From Roseobacter sp. HKCCD6576-2 (lineage in GTDB: Bacteria > Pseudomonadota > Alphaproteobacteria > Rhodobacterales > Rhodobacteraceae), in the NCBI RefSeq assembly GCF_013179285.1, contig NZ_WVNW01000001.1:496001-560000 (forward strand): DNA of 64,000 nucleotides. Reading direction: 5' to 3'. Each line of letters starts with the position of its first letter. Position 1 is the first letter of the stretch. Shown piece after piece: positions 7,696-16,440 of the stretch. The notes under the pieces were generated by a model. That model saw only the letters and a program-made list of their open reading frames with translations, searched no databases and was not told the DNA's origin. Position numbers and translations under genes: made by a program.

Positions 7696-8616
7696 TCAGT
7701 CGATAACCGTCACCTCAGGGGCGGCCTCGCGCAATATGCGGCGCAAGATTTGCGCCAGTTCAGCAAATTCCCGGCTGCGGGGCGCGGTTTTGCGCCAGAC
7801 CATACCGATTGAGCGAAACGGCACCGGACCGGCCAGAGGGCGCGATGTCACCAGTGCGTTTTGAGTCACCTCGGACCGGACATAAAGCGCGGGCAGAAGT
7901 GAGATACCAAGCCCCATCGCCACCATTTGCCGGATCGTATCAAGCGACGTCGCCTCATAGTCGAGGCTGAGCTCCGCGCCGGTATCGGCACAAATCTGTT
8001 TCATCTGTTCGTGCAACCTGTGCCCCGGCTCCAGCGTCAGGATCGTCTCGCCGCGCAGGTCTTCCCGGGCAACCTGTGGGCGGTCGGCAAGCGGATGATC
8101 CGTCGCGGTCACCGCCAGAAGCGGCTCGCGAAAGAGCCGCGCGGTGTTCAGATCGGCGCCGGTGACGGGCAGGGGGAAGAACAAGAGATCCAGACGGCCT
8201 TCATCGATGCGCGTCAGCAGGTCGGTGGCCAGTCCCTCACGGACATAGAGCCGCAAATCGGGATGGCTGGCATGCAGATCGGGGATCACCAACGGCAAGA
8301 GATAGGAGCCGAGCGACTGCACGACGCCGACGCGGATCGTGCCGCCAAGCGGGTGTTGGCCCTGTTTCGCGATCTCTTGGATATCCGAGACATCGCGCAG
8401 GATCGCCCGGGCGCGCGCGGCAATCTCCGCCCCGGTCGGGGTCAGCACGACGCGGGCGCGAGAGCGTTCGACCAACTGGATGCCGAGTTTCGCCTCCAAC
8501 TCCTTCAATTGGCCCGAAAGGGTCGGCTGGGTCACATGGGCGCGTTCGGCTGCGCGGCGGAAATGCAGCGTGTCGGCAACGGCGACCAGATAACGAAGCT
8601 GTTGAAGCGTGGGCAT
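7696..8616 (-). CDS. OxyR-like LysR regulator lacking the peroxidatic cysteine (paralogue 2)
   Basis: A 306-aa paralogue of the preceding regulator: HTH at residues 5-65 (HFRRAAERAHVTQPTLSGQLKELE), then an OxyR-type effector domain. The Cys208 equivalent is C209 (MKQICADTG), while the Cys199 position is R200 (GHRLHEQ). Peroxide disulfide chemistry of the E. coli kind is therefore not possible. It is divergent from the UspA-like gene at 8718, with a 29-bp inverted repeat in the shared control region. It probably regulates itself and perhaps the Usp-Mnh genes. Tandem duplication with the same cysteine loss suggests the change predates the duplication. Confidence 0.88.
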   Translation of the reverse strand: MPTLQQLRYLVAVADTLHFRRAAERAHVTQPTLSGQLKELEAKLGIQLVERSRARVVLTPTGAEIAARARAILRDVSDIQEIAKQGQHPLGGTIRVGVVQSLGSYLLPLVIPDLHASHPDLRLYVREGLATDLLTRIDEGRLDLLFFPLPVTGADLNTARLFREPLLAVTATDHPLADRPQVAREDLRGETILTLEPGHRLHEQMKQICADTGAELSLDYEATSLDTIRQMVAMGLGISLLPALYVRSEVTQNALVTSRPLAGPVPFRSIGMVWRKTAPRSREFAELAQILRRILREAAPEVTVID

Positions 8617-8645
8617 GGTTTTGATCGGTATTATCTATCAAAACC
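8617..8645. promoter_or_regulatory. 29-bp inverted repeat in the divergent regulator/usp control region
   Basis: GGTTTTGAT (8617-8625) and ATCAAAACC (8637-8645) are perfect 9-bp arms with an 11-bp spacer containing TATTATC. The site abuts the ATG of the OxyR-like gene and is about 75 bp upstream of the usp start. LysR regulators usually bind such divergent dyads, so autoregulation is the simplest reading. Confidence 0.5.
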
Positions 8646-8717
8646 GATTTTAGTTTCGATTGGCCCAATCGACAAGCGCGCATTATGTGTCCGTCAACCG
8701 AATTTGGGTGAGCTGCG

Positions 8718-9683
8718 TTGAAACGCTTTAAGAGCATTCTGACAGTCCTGACCGAAGACAGCCTACATGAGGTGGCTTTGGAGCGGGCGTTGCATTTGGC
8801 CAAGGTCAACGGCGCGGCCTTGACCTTGGTCGATGTGATTGATGCGGCCCCGGGCGAGTTGGCGCGGCTTTTGTCCGCGATCCAGGGCCATCGCGGGGCG
8901 GAGATCGAAGAGGATGTGATTGCTTATCACCGGGACCGCCTCGCAAAAATGGCAGAGCGGGCTCGCGCAGAAGGCGTCGAGGCCACCGAAGCGGTGTTGC
9001 AGGGCAGTGTCTTTGTCGAGGTCATTCGCATGGTGCTGCGCGAGGGGCATGACATTGTGATCAAAGGGGCCACGGCGGCCCCGCACGGCAAGGGTGTCTT
9101 GAAGGGCGTCGATATGCATCTGCTGCGCAAATGCCCCTGCCCAGTCTGGATGTTGAAGGGCCCGGGCGACGGGAATTTCGACACAGTCCTAGCCACGGTC
9201 GACCCGGACCCTGAAGGCGAGACAGTGCACAACAAACTCGACCATTTGGTCATGGATCTGGCGACCTCGCTCGCCGAGCGTGACAAGGCGGTCTGTCATG
9301 TGGCGCATGCCTGGCGGTTGCAGGAAGAACATGCGTTGCGCCACGGGCGGTATACGTCGAAATACCAAGGTGAAGTGGATCAGATGGTCGAGCGCGAACG
9401 GGGAGAGGCAAAGGCCCGCTTCGATGCGCTGATGGCCGACTACCCGCAAGTGGAGCGGGACAATCTGCATATGATCAAGGGTCTGCCCGGCGACGCGATT
9501 GCGGAATTTGCCGAGGCTCTTGGCCCCGATCTGATCGTGATGGGCACAGTGGGGCGGACCGGCATCAGCGGGTTCATCATGGGCAATACGGCCGAGACGA
9601 TTTTGCACCGGGTGGATTGCGCGGTGATCGCGGTGAAGCCGGAGGGGTTTGTCTCTCCGATCACTTTGGAAGCAGCGGGATAA
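8718..9683 (+). CDS. Universal stress protein with two Usp domains
   Basis: A 321-aa cytoplasmic protein of two tandem UspA domains (about 1-145 and 155-310). The second ends with the ATP-binding signature GTVGRTGISGFIMGNTAE (G-2X-G-9X-G-S/T type). The first lacks a clean copy, so probably only one domain binds nucleotide. The start is TTG at 8718, just after GGGTGAGC. The mnhA gene begins 66 bp after its stop, so it is probably the first gene of the antiporter operon and may tie ion homeostasis to stress or energy state. It is divergent from an OxyR-like regulator. Confidence 0.88.
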   Translation: MKRFKSILTVLTEDSLHEVALERALHLAKVNGAALTLVDVIDAAPGELARLLSAIQGHRGAEIEEDVIAYHRDRLAKMAERARAEGVEATEAVLQGSVFVEVIRMVLREGHDIVIKGATAAPHGKGVLKGVDMHLLRKCPCPVWMLKGPGDGNFDTVLATVDPDPEGETVHNKLDHLVMDLATSLAERDKAVCHVAHAWRLQEEHALRHGRYTSKYQGEVDQMVERERGEAKARFDALMADYPQVERDNLHMIKGLPGDAIAEFAEALGPDLIVMGTVGRTGISGFIMGNTAETILHRVDCAVIAVKPEGFVSPITLEAAG

Positions 9684-9749
9684 CGCGGCCTTTATGGGGC
9701 CGAGAAGACAGGGCTGGCGAGGCCCAGAAACGAGAAGGGTGGGACAGAC

Positions 9750-12062
9750 GTGGCAGAGGCAGGCATAGAGGTGCCGCGCGCAGCAGGCGGGCCAGCGGGA
9801 TGGATATCGATTCTGATCCCGGTGACGATCTTTGCCTATTTGGTACAATTCGTGCCGCAGGTCGCGGCGGGCGAGGTCATTCTTTGGGCCTATGAGTGGG
9901 TGCCCGCGCTGGATATCCGGCTCTCAGTGATCCTGGATGGGCTGAGCCTGACCTTCGCGCTGCTGATCAGCGGGATCGGCGCATTGGTAACGCTTTATTC
10001 GTCGAAATACCTGGGCAACCATCCGGAATATCCGCGTTTCGTGCTGTATCTCATGGCGTTCATGGGCGGGATGTTGGGCCTGGTTTTGGCCGACAATCTG
10101 ATCGCGCTTTTCGTGTTTTGGGAGGTGACGACGATCTCCTCCTACCTGCTTATCGGCTTCAACTCCGACGAGGCGAAATCGCGCCGCTCCGCCCTGCAAG
10201 CGTTGCTTGTGACCGGGACCGGGGGGCTGGCGCTTCTGGCGGGCATCATCATGCTGGGCAATGTGGCGGGCTCATTTGAGCTCTCCGTGATCCTGACCCA
10301 GGGCGACATGATCCGCGCGCACCCGCTCTATGTGCCCATCGTGATATTGTTCCTCGCGGGCGCCTTCACGAAATCGGCGCAGTTTCCGTTCCATTTCTGG
10401 CTGCCGAACGCGATGGCCGCGCCGACGCCGGTATCGGCCTATCTGCACTCCGCCACGATGGTGAAGGCAGGTGTGTTCCTGATGGCGCGGATGAATCCGG
10501 CCCTGGGCAGCACCGATCTGTGGTTCTGGACGTTGGTGATTGCGGGCGGGTTTACGGCCGTCTTTGCCAGTATCCTGGCCATGCGGCAGACCGACATCAA
10601 ACAAGTATTGGCCTATACCACGCTGATGGCGCTTGGCACGTTGACGCTCTTCATCGGGGCGGGGACAAGCGATGCGATCAAGGGAATGATGCTCTTTCTC
10701 GTCGTGCATTCGCTCTACAAAGCCGCGCTCTTCCTGATGATCGGGATTGTCGATCATGCTACCGGCACACGCGAAGCTGAGGTGCTGCGCGGCTTGGGCC
10801 GCAAAATGCCGATCACTGCATTGGCGGCGGTGATGGCCGCCGTATCGATGGCGGGTATCCCGCCCTTGGTTGGCTTCATCGGCAAAGAGTTCCTCTACAA
10901 AGCGGGCTTGGAATTGGATCAAGGGATGATTTGGGTCACCGGCGCGGCTTTCGCGGCCTCGGCCCTCATGTTTGCCGTCGCCGGGATTGTGGCGTTGCGG
11001 CCCTTCTTCGGCCCGCTGGCCGAGACGCCGAAACCGGCGCATGAGGGGCCGGTCTTCATGCTGACCGGGCCGTTGGTTCTAGCCGGTCTGAGCCTGTTCT
11101 TTGGTCTGTTCCCGGACACGATCGAAGCCTGGCTTGTCGCGCCCGGTACTTGGGCCGTTTATGGCAGCCCGGATGTCGACGTTGATCTCTACCTCTTTGA
11201 GGAGGTCAATGCGGCCTTCATCCTGTCACTCATCACCTTCGCGACGGGCGCGGTGATCTATGCAGTTCACCGACCGCTCCGCTCGTTCCTCGCGCGCCTG
11301 TTTGAGGCGAACCCGATCAAATTCGACCCGGGTTGGGACGGCGTGTTAGAGGGTCTGAAAGCGCTTGCCGCGTGGCAGACCCGGCACCTGCAATCGGGCG
11401 TGTTGCAGCGCTATCTCTTCGTGATTTTCGCAACCCTGGCGGTTCTGAGCGCCATCACGATCTGGTCCCGCGATGTGTTGGCGTTCGACTTGAATCTGGG
11501 GGCTGAACTGGACGGGCTGTTGTTCAAACACTGGGCGGTTTTGGTGTTTGTCGCCGCGGGCTCGATCTTGACCGCGTTTACCTCCAGCCGGATGACCGCG
11601 ATTGCCTCTTTGGGCGTGGTTGGCATTGGCGTGGCGCTGATCTTCATCATGTTCAGCGCGCCCGATGTGGCGATTACGCAGCTTTTGGTTGAGACGCTGG
11701 TCGTGGTGTTGGTGGCGGTCGCGATGTTGAAACTGCCGCGCCTCGAGATCATGGCGGGGCACCGAGACAAACGGCCTTGGCATGCGGTTGTGGCGGTGAG
11801 TGTCGGCCTGGTGACAACGGCGATTCTGATCGCAGTATTGCAGGGCGATATCGACAGGCGCCTGACCGACTATTTCGAAGTCACCAGCTGGCCCGAAGCC
11901 TATGGCCGGAACATCGTCAACGTGATCCTCGTGGATTTCCGTGCTTTGGATACCTTTGGCGAAATCGCGGTGGTGATGATTGCGGCACTGGCGGCCTATG
12001 CGCTTCTCCGTGGAACGTATTATGGGCGACCGAAAGACGCCCGCGAGGAGGACGGCCAATGA
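9750..12062 (+). CDS. mnhA: Mrp/Mnh cation:proton antiporter subunit A
   Basis: A 770-aa multi-pass membrane protein, the large NuoL-like subunit of the Na+(K+)/H+ antiporter. The N-terminal ~500 residues are the proton-channel domain (FWEVTTISSYLLIGF, FPFHFWLPNAMAAPTPVSAYLHSATMVKAG). Residues ~590-690 are the MrpA-specific C-terminal domain (TRMxA...FSAPDVAITQLLVETL), and the end carries the MbeE-like segment (LVDFRALDTFGEIAVV). GTG start with GAAGGGTGGG upstream. It overlaps mnhB by 4 bp. It exports Na+ or K+ in exchange for H+ as a hetero-oligomer with subunits B-G. Confidence 0.95.
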   Translation: MAEAGIEVPRAAGGPAGWISILIPVTIFAYLVQFVPQVAAGEVILWAYEWVPALDIRLSVILDGLSLTFALLISGIGALVTLYSSKYLGNHPEYPRFVLYLMAFMGGMLGLVLADNLIALFVFWEVTTISSYLLIGFNSDEAKSRRSALQALLVTGTGGLALLAGIIMLGNVAGSFELSVILTQGDMIRAHPLYVPIVILFLAGAFTKSAQFPFHFWLPNAMAAPTPVSAYLHSATMVKAGVFLMARMNPALGSTDLWFWTLVIAGGFTAVFASILAMRQTDIKQVLAYTTLMALGTLTLFIGAGTSDAIKGMMLFLVVHSLYKAALFLMIGIVDHATGTREAEVLRGLGRKMPITALAAVMAAVSMAGIPPLVGFIGKEFLYKAGLELDQGMIWVTGAAFAASALMFAVAGIVALRPFFGPLAETPKPAHEGPVFMLTGPLVLAGLSLFFGLFPDTIEAWLVAPGTWAVYGSPDVDVDLYLFEEVNAAFILSLITFATGAVIYAVHRPLRSFLARLFEANPIKFDPGWDGVLEGLKALAAWQTRHLQSGVLQRYLFVIFATLAVLSAITIWSRDVLAFDLNLGAELDGLLFKHWAVLVFVAAGSILTAFTSSRMTAIASLGVVGIGVALIFIMFSAPDVAITQLLVETLVVVLVAVAMLKLPRLEIMAGHRDKRPWHAVVAVSVGLVTTAILIAVLQGDIDRRLTDYFEVTSWPEAYGRNIVNVILVDFRALDTFGEIAVVMIAALAAYALLRGTYYGRPKDAREEDGQ

Positions 12063-12481
12063 TGAATTCGCTGATCCTGAACGCCGCCACGCGGCTCTTG
12101 GTGGGGCTCTTGCTGCTCTTCTCGATCTATATGCTGCTGCGGGGACATAACTTGCCGGGTGGGGGCTTTATTGGCGGGCTGATCGGGGCCACGGGCTTTG
12201 TCCTCTACGCCATCGCCCATGGCTGTTCGGCGACGCGCGCCGCGCTCCGGGTGGACCCGCAATCGATTGCGATGGTGGGCCTTGGTATTGCTTTGGCCGC
12301 TGGCGTCTTCGCCGCCTTCTTTGGGGATGCCCTGTTCACCGGGCAATGGCTGTTCATTGGAGAGACGGAGGATGACAAAGGCTTGCCGATTTCCTCGGTG
12401 CTGTTCTTCGACATTGGGGTCTATTTGGTCGTGTTCGGATCAATCCTGACCATCGTTTTGGCCCTGGAAGAGGAGGTCTGA
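12059..12481 (+). CDS. mnhB: Mnh antiporter subunit B
   Basis: A 140-aa membrane protein of the MnhB family. RGHNLPGGGFIGGLIGA is the characteristic segment near residue 25, and there are four predicted transmembrane helices. The ATG at 12059 overlaps the mnhA stop (ATGA) and is preceded by GAGGAGGACGGCCA; a second ATG follows immediately at 12062. Subunit B is required for a functional Mrp complex. Confidence 0.94.
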   Translation: MMNSLILNAATRLLVGLLLLFSIYMLLRGHNLPGGGFIGGLIGATGFVLYAIAHGCSATRAALRVDPQSIAMVGLGIALAAGVFAAFFGDALFTGQWLFIGETEDDKGLPISSVLFFDIGVYLVVFGSILTIVLALEEEV

Positions 12482-12485
12482 GCCT

Positions 12486-12848
12486 ATGGAACTCCTGATT
12501 TCCATCATGGTCGGCGTGATGATCGCCACCGGCACCTATCTGATGCTGGCGCGCAATGTGTTGCGGTTCATTTTCGGGCTGGTCCTGATCTCGAATGCGG
12601 CCAATCTGATTATCTTTGTCTCCGGACGCTTGGTGGCGCAAAGCCCGCCTTTGATCCCCGAGGGGGCGGATGTGCCGCCGGAACTGGTCGCCAATGCGCT
12701 GCCACAGGCGCTGGTCCTGACAGCAATCGTTATCGGCTTCGGTCTTTTTGCCTTCGCGCTGACCCTGGTCTATCGCGGGTATCAATCCATGGGGACGTTG
12801 ATGAGTGATGAGATGCGCCTTGCCGAGCCGAAGGAGGATAGCCAATGA
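12486..12848 (+). CDS. mnhC: Mnh antiporter subunit C (NuoK-like)
   Basis: A 120-aa small membrane protein with three helices, homologous to NuoK of complex I. MIATGTYLMLARNVLRFIFGLVLISNAANL is the N-terminal pair of helices, and ALPQALVLTAIVIGFG is the third helix segment typical of MnhC/NuoK. It starts 4 bp after mnhB and its end overlaps mnhD by 4 bp. Confidence 0.94.
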   Translation: MELLISIMVGVMIATGTYLMLARNVLRFIFGLVLISNAANLIIFVSGRLVAQSPPLIPEGADVPPELVANALPQALVLTAIVIGFGLFAFALTLVYRGYQSMGTLMSDEMRLAEPKEDSQ

Positions 12849-14383
12849 GTTGGCTTCTGGCGGCCCCCATCGTCATCCCCTTTACAACGGCGGTTTTGGC
12901 GTTTTTGTTCCGCAATGGCCCCGAGGGCCGGTGGATTTCGATTATTGGATCGGCGTGTCTTCTGATCGCCTCGGGTCTGTTGATGCAGGCGGTTTTGGCC
13001 GATGGCGTGATTGCCGGGCAGATGGGCAATTGGCCCGCACCCTTTGGCATCACGCTGGTGGCCGATCTGCTGAGCGCGGTTATGGTGGTCATTACGGGTG
13101 TGACGGGGTTGGCCGTCGCGATCTATGCGCTGGCCGATATCGAGAGCCGGCTTGAGAAGCTCGGCTATCATGCGCTGTTCCAAGTGCTGCTGGCCGGGGT
13201 GTGCGGCGCGTTCCTGACGGGCGACCTCTTCAACCTTTATGTCTGGTTCGAGGTGATGCTGATCGCGTCCTTTGGGCTTCTGATCCTGGGCGGGCGGCGG
13301 CAGCAGCTTGATGGCGGCATCAAATATGTGACCATCAATCTGGTCTCCACAATCCTGTTCTTGGCGGGCATTGGCTTGCTCTATGGGATGACGGGCACGC
13401 TCAACCTGGCCGATCTGCATCTTGCGGTCCAAGAGGTCGAAAACAAAGGCCTGCTCACTGTGGTTGCCGTGATGTTCATGGTGGCCTTTGGGGTGAAGGC
13501 GGCGGTCTTCCCGCTCTTCTTCTGGCTGCCCGCCTCTTATCACACGCCTTCTGTTGCGGTGTCGGCGATCTTTGCCGGGTTGTTGACCAAGGTCGGGGTC
13601 TATGCGCTCATTCGAATGTTCACCTTGGTCTTCACCGAAGACGTTGAATACACCCATACGATCCTTCTCTGGATTGCGGGTTTCACCATGGTTACGGGCG
13701 TTTTGGGTGCGGCGGCGATGAATGATTTCCGGCGGATTCTGAGTTTCCATATCGTGAGTCAGATTGGATATATGATCCTTGGTCTGGCGCTCTTTACGCC
13801 GCTGGCCCTGGTCGGTTCGGTCTTCTATCTGGTCCACCACATCATCGTGAAAGCGAACCTGTTCTTGGTCGCCGGTGTCGCTCGACGGATCGCCGGATCA
13901 ACCGAGCTCAGCGCGATTGGCGGGCTCTATAAGACCGCGCCGGTCCTCGGCCTGTTGTTCCTGATCCCGGCCTTCTCGCTTGCGGGCTTCCCGCCGCTCA
14001 GCGGGTTCTGGGCGAAATACATTTTGGTCAAGGCGAGCCTTGATCTAGAGATGTGGCTGATCGCCGGTGTAGCCTTGGTGGTGGGGCTTTTGACGATCTA
14101 TTCGATGACCAAGATCTGGGGCAGCGCGTTTTGGAAGCCGCACCCGGCAGGGCTTGAGCCAAAGCTTGGCAGTTTGAGCAACCGGGACCGAACGGCACTG
14201 ATCCTTCCAATCGCATCTTTGGCGATCCTGACCTGTGTCATTGGGCTCTTCCCCGAGCCGTTTGTCCAGTTTGCGGAACGCGCCGCAGATCAGCTTTTGT
14301 CGCCGACGGATTATGTTCAGACTGTTTTGGGGCTTGAGGCAACCCAAGCGACCGGCTTGGCGCAATTGGAGGTAGGGCCATGA
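12845..14383 (+). CDS. mnhD: Mnh antiporter subunit D (NuoM/N-like)
   Basis: A 512-aa, roughly 14-helix proton-channel subunit related to NuoM/NuoN. Landmarks are LYVWFEVMLIASFGLL with the conserved Glu of TM5, AAVFPLFFWLPASYHTPSVAVSAIFAGLLTKVG, and a lysine-bearing helix (VHHIIVKANLFLVAG). ATGA overlaps join it to mnhC and mnhE. With MnhA it forms the ion-translocating pair. Confidence 0.95.
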   Translation: MSWLLAAPIVIPFTTAVLAFLFRNGPEGRWISIIGSACLLIASGLLMQAVLADGVIAGQMGNWPAPFGITLVADLLSAVMVVITGVTGLAVAIYALADIESRLEKLGYHALFQVLLAGVCGAFLTGDLFNLYVWFEVMLIASFGLLILGGRRQQLDGGIKYVTINLVSTILFLAGIGLLYGMTGTLNLADLHLAVQEVENKGLLTVVAVMFMVAFGVKAAVFPLFFWLPASYHTPSVAVSAIFAGLLTKVGVYALIRMFTLVFTEDVEYTHTILLWIAGFTMVTGVLGAAAMNDFRRILSFHIVSQIGYMILGLALFTPLALVGSVFYLVHHIIVKANLFLVAGVARRIAGSTELSAIGGLYKTAPVLGLLFLIPAFSLAGFPPLSGFWAKYILVKASLDLEMWLIAGVALVVGLLTIYSMTKIWGSAFWKPHPAGLEPKLGSLSNRDRTALILPIASLAILTCVIGLFPEPFVQFAERAADQLLSPTDYVQTVLGLEATQATGLAQLEVGP

Positions 14384-14856
14384 ATATCTTCACGCTCAAT
14401 ATCGTCCTTGCGGTCTCCTGGGCGGCGCTCACCGGGAACTTCACGCTCTCTGGTCTGGCGATCGGGTTCCTGCTCGGCTCGGCGGCGCTCTATGTCACGC
14501 GACCGCTCTATCCCGGATCGAACCGGTACTTCCTCCGCGTCTGGCGCTGGGTCCGGTTGATCACGATGTTTCTCTATGAACTCGTGGTCAGTTCGATCCA
14601 GGTGGTCTGGGACGTGCTGACGCCCACCCATCACGCGCGACCCGGTGTAATCTCGATGCCGCTTGATGCCAAAGGCGAGATGGAGGTGCTTTTGGTCACG
14701 AACCTGATTTCGCTGACCCCCGGTACCTTGAGCCTTGATGTGAATGAAGACTGCGACAAGCTTTATATCCATGCGATGTTTGCCGACGATCCTGATGAGA
14801 TACGGCGGCAGCTCAAAGAGGGGATGGAGCGCTGGGTGATTGAGGCAATGGAGTAG
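14380..14856 (+). CDS. mnhE: Mnh antiporter subunit E
   Basis: A 158-aa membrane protein of the MnhE family: two N-terminal helices, then a cytoplasmic domain containing LVTNLISLTPGTLSLDV, the family's most recognisable stretch. It overlaps mnhD by 4 bp and is followed 5 bp later by mnhF. It is an accessory subunit of the antiporter complex. Confidence 0.93.
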   Translation: MNIFTLNIVLAVSWAALTGNFTLSGLAIGFLLGSAALYVTRPLYPGSNRYFLRVWRWVRLITMFLYELVVSSIQVVWDVLTPTHHARPGVISMPLDAKGEMEVLLVTNLISLTPGTLSLDVNEDCDKLYIHAMFADDPDEIRRQLKEGMERWVIEAME

Positions 14857-14861
14857 GCGCG

Positions 14862-15182
14862 ATGGAGATTTTGCAGACAGCGGTCGATATTGCCTTTGTC
14901 TTGGTGATGCTGGGCGTGGTGTTCGCCTTTGTGCGCTTGATCAAAGGGCCGAGCTTGCCCGACCGAGTTGTGGCGCTTGATATGATGACCGTGCTGATTG
15001 TGGCGTTCTGCGGGTTGTTCGCCTTGGCCTCGGGCGAGACCGCGTTCCTGGATGTGGCGATTGTGATGGCGCTGGTTGGGTTCCTAGCGACCGTGGCTTT
15101 GGCCCGGTTTGTGGAGCGGCGCGGCGCGCAGGAAGGCGAAACCGATGCGGAGGCTGCGGCTGATGAGGAGACGCAGCAATGA
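14862..15182 (+). CDS. mnhF: Mnh antiporter subunit F
   Basis: A 106-aa protein with three transmembrane helices: FVRLIKGPSLPDRVVALDMM after helix 1 is the MnhF signature. An acidic, glutamate-rich tail follows (EEGETDAEAAADEE-like). The stop overlaps the mnhG start by 4 bp. Confidence 0.93.
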   Translation: MEILQTAVDIAFVLVMLGVVFAFVRLIKGPSLPDRVVALDMMTVLIVAFCGLFALASGETAFLDVAIVMALVGFLATVALARFVERRGAQEGETDAEAAADEETQQ

Positions 15183-15514
15183 TTTTGGAACTGTTCTTGG
15201 TGGCGTTGGTGCTGATCGGCGGGTTTTTCTGTTTCATCGCGGGGCTCGGCGTCTTGCGGTTGCCCGATGTGCTGGTGCGGATGCACGCCTCGACCAAGGC
15301 GGGGACCTTGGGCAGCGGATTGATCCTGGTTGCGGTCGCGGTGCTTTTTGCGGATTTGGCGACGGTGACCCGGGCCGTAGCAACGATCGTGTTTCTGCTG
15401 ATCACCGCACCGGTGGCGGCGCATATGATTGGCCGTGCGGCCTTCCGCTCGGGCGTTGCGATGTGGAAGACCAAGATTGAAGACGGTGCGGAGGATGCCC
15501 TCCGCCGACGCTAG
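15179..15514 (+). CDS. mnhG: Mnh antiporter subunit G
   Basis: A 111-aa last subunit of the antiporter: three helices with GLGVLRLPDVLVRMHASTKAGTLG, the MnhG signature, near residue 25. It ends the operon. The next gene is convergent, and a double palindrome that probably stops transcription from both sides lies in the 76-bp gap. Confidence 0.93.
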   Translation: MILELFLVALVLIGGFFCFIAGLGVLRLPDVLVRMHASTKAGTLGSGLILVAVAVLFADLATVTRAVATIVFLLITAPVAAHMIGRAAFRSGVAMWKTKIEDGAEDALRRR

Positions 15515-15521
15515 CTGGAGC

Positions 15522-15565
15522 CCGGAAAACGCGCGTTTTCCGGTTCGTTTTCCGTACGGAAAACG
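15522..15565. terminator. Tandem double palindrome between convergent genes
   Basis: Positions 15522-15543 are a perfect 22-bp palindrome (CCGGAAAACGC and its complement). Positions 15546-15565 are a second perfect 20-bp palindrome (CGTTTTCCGT and its complement). Because both contain GGAAAACG/CGTTTTCC, the arms can also pair across units. The location between mnhG and a convergent phosphatase gene fits a bidirectional terminator. Confidence 0.65.
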
Positions 15566-15590
15566 GCTTCGCGGCGGGGCGCCTGTTGCG

Positions 15591-16391
15591 CTAGGTCTGT
15601 AAGAAGATGTGATCGCCGTCGGGGCTGAGGGCGCAGGCGGTCAGATGCCCGCTATGCCACGCTCCAGTATCCATCGCGATGCGCCCCTGGGCAAAGAGCG
15701 GTTCCGTCACCTGGGCATGGCCATGGGCGATCCAAATGTCATCGGTGCGGGGGCGGCTTTCAAACTCTGGATGGCCCCAGAGCAGGGTTCTAGGGTTTTG
15801 ATCTTCCATTCTGTGTTGCGGATCGGCGGCGGCGTGAACCACCCAGAGATTGCCCGCCGACCAACTCAGCGGCAGCGCCGCGAGCCAGCTATGCCGTTCT
15901 GCTGTGAGGTTTGATTTCAGGAGGGCCGCCAGCTCAATCAAGGTCTCCGGACCCGGATGGCGAGGAATATCTTCGACTGGCAACCCGAGGCTCGCAAGTG
16001 TCGCCGCCGCTCCGGCCCGGAACCAGCGCGGCCCGCGAATGACCGGATCTGCGAGAAAATCCAACATCATCCGGTCATGATTGCCCATCAGACAGGTGAC
16101 GTTGTCGGGCAATTCGGATGTCAGCTCATGGAGCCGCTCTAAGACCGTGCCGCTGTCTGGGCCGTTGTCGACATAATCGCCAACAAATACCAGATGCGGG
16201 TCTTGGGCTTTGGTCTCGCCGATATGTGCATCGATCAACTCCAGCATGTGCTCAAGCAAATCGGCGCGCCCGTGCAGATCGCCAACGATATAGACCGGAC
16301 GGCCCGGGGTCGGGCGGCCCGGATCGCGGCTCTCTGGTGCGGCCGGGGTGTCCGTCGAGCGCCCGAGCAAAGAGGAAAGGCGGCCTTTCAT
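15591..16391 (-). CDS. PP2A-type metallophosphoesterase
   Basis: A 266-aa member of the calcineurin-like phosphoesterase family, serine/threonine phosphatase branch. The metal-binding signatures GDLHGR, GDYVDNGP and GNHDRM appear in order in the first 130 residues, spaced as in bacterial PrpA/PP2A-like enzymes. A C-terminal histidine (HGHAQVT) supplies a further ligand. The ATG at 16391 is chosen because it follows GGGG and leaves 49 bp to the upstream ABC permease gene. Probable role: protein or small-molecule dephosphorylation; substrate unknown. Confidence 0.88.
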   Translation of the reverse strand: MKGRLSSLLGRSTDTPAAPESRDPGRPTPGRPVYIVGDLHGRADLLEHMLELIDAHIGETKAQDPHLVFVGDYVDNGPDSGTVLERLHELTSELPDNVTCLMGNHDRMMLDFLADPVIRGPRWFRAGAAATLASLGLPVEDIPRHPGPETLIELAALLKSNLTAERHSWLAALPLSWSAGNLWVVHAAADPQHRMEDQNPRTLLWGHPEFESRPRTDDIWIAHGHAQVTEPLFAQGRIAMDTGAWHSGHLTACALSPDGDHIFLQT

Positions 16392-16440
16392 GCCCCATGA
16401 GGTGCGCTTTTCGAGGGTGCTTGGCAAGAGGGCGTGGCGG

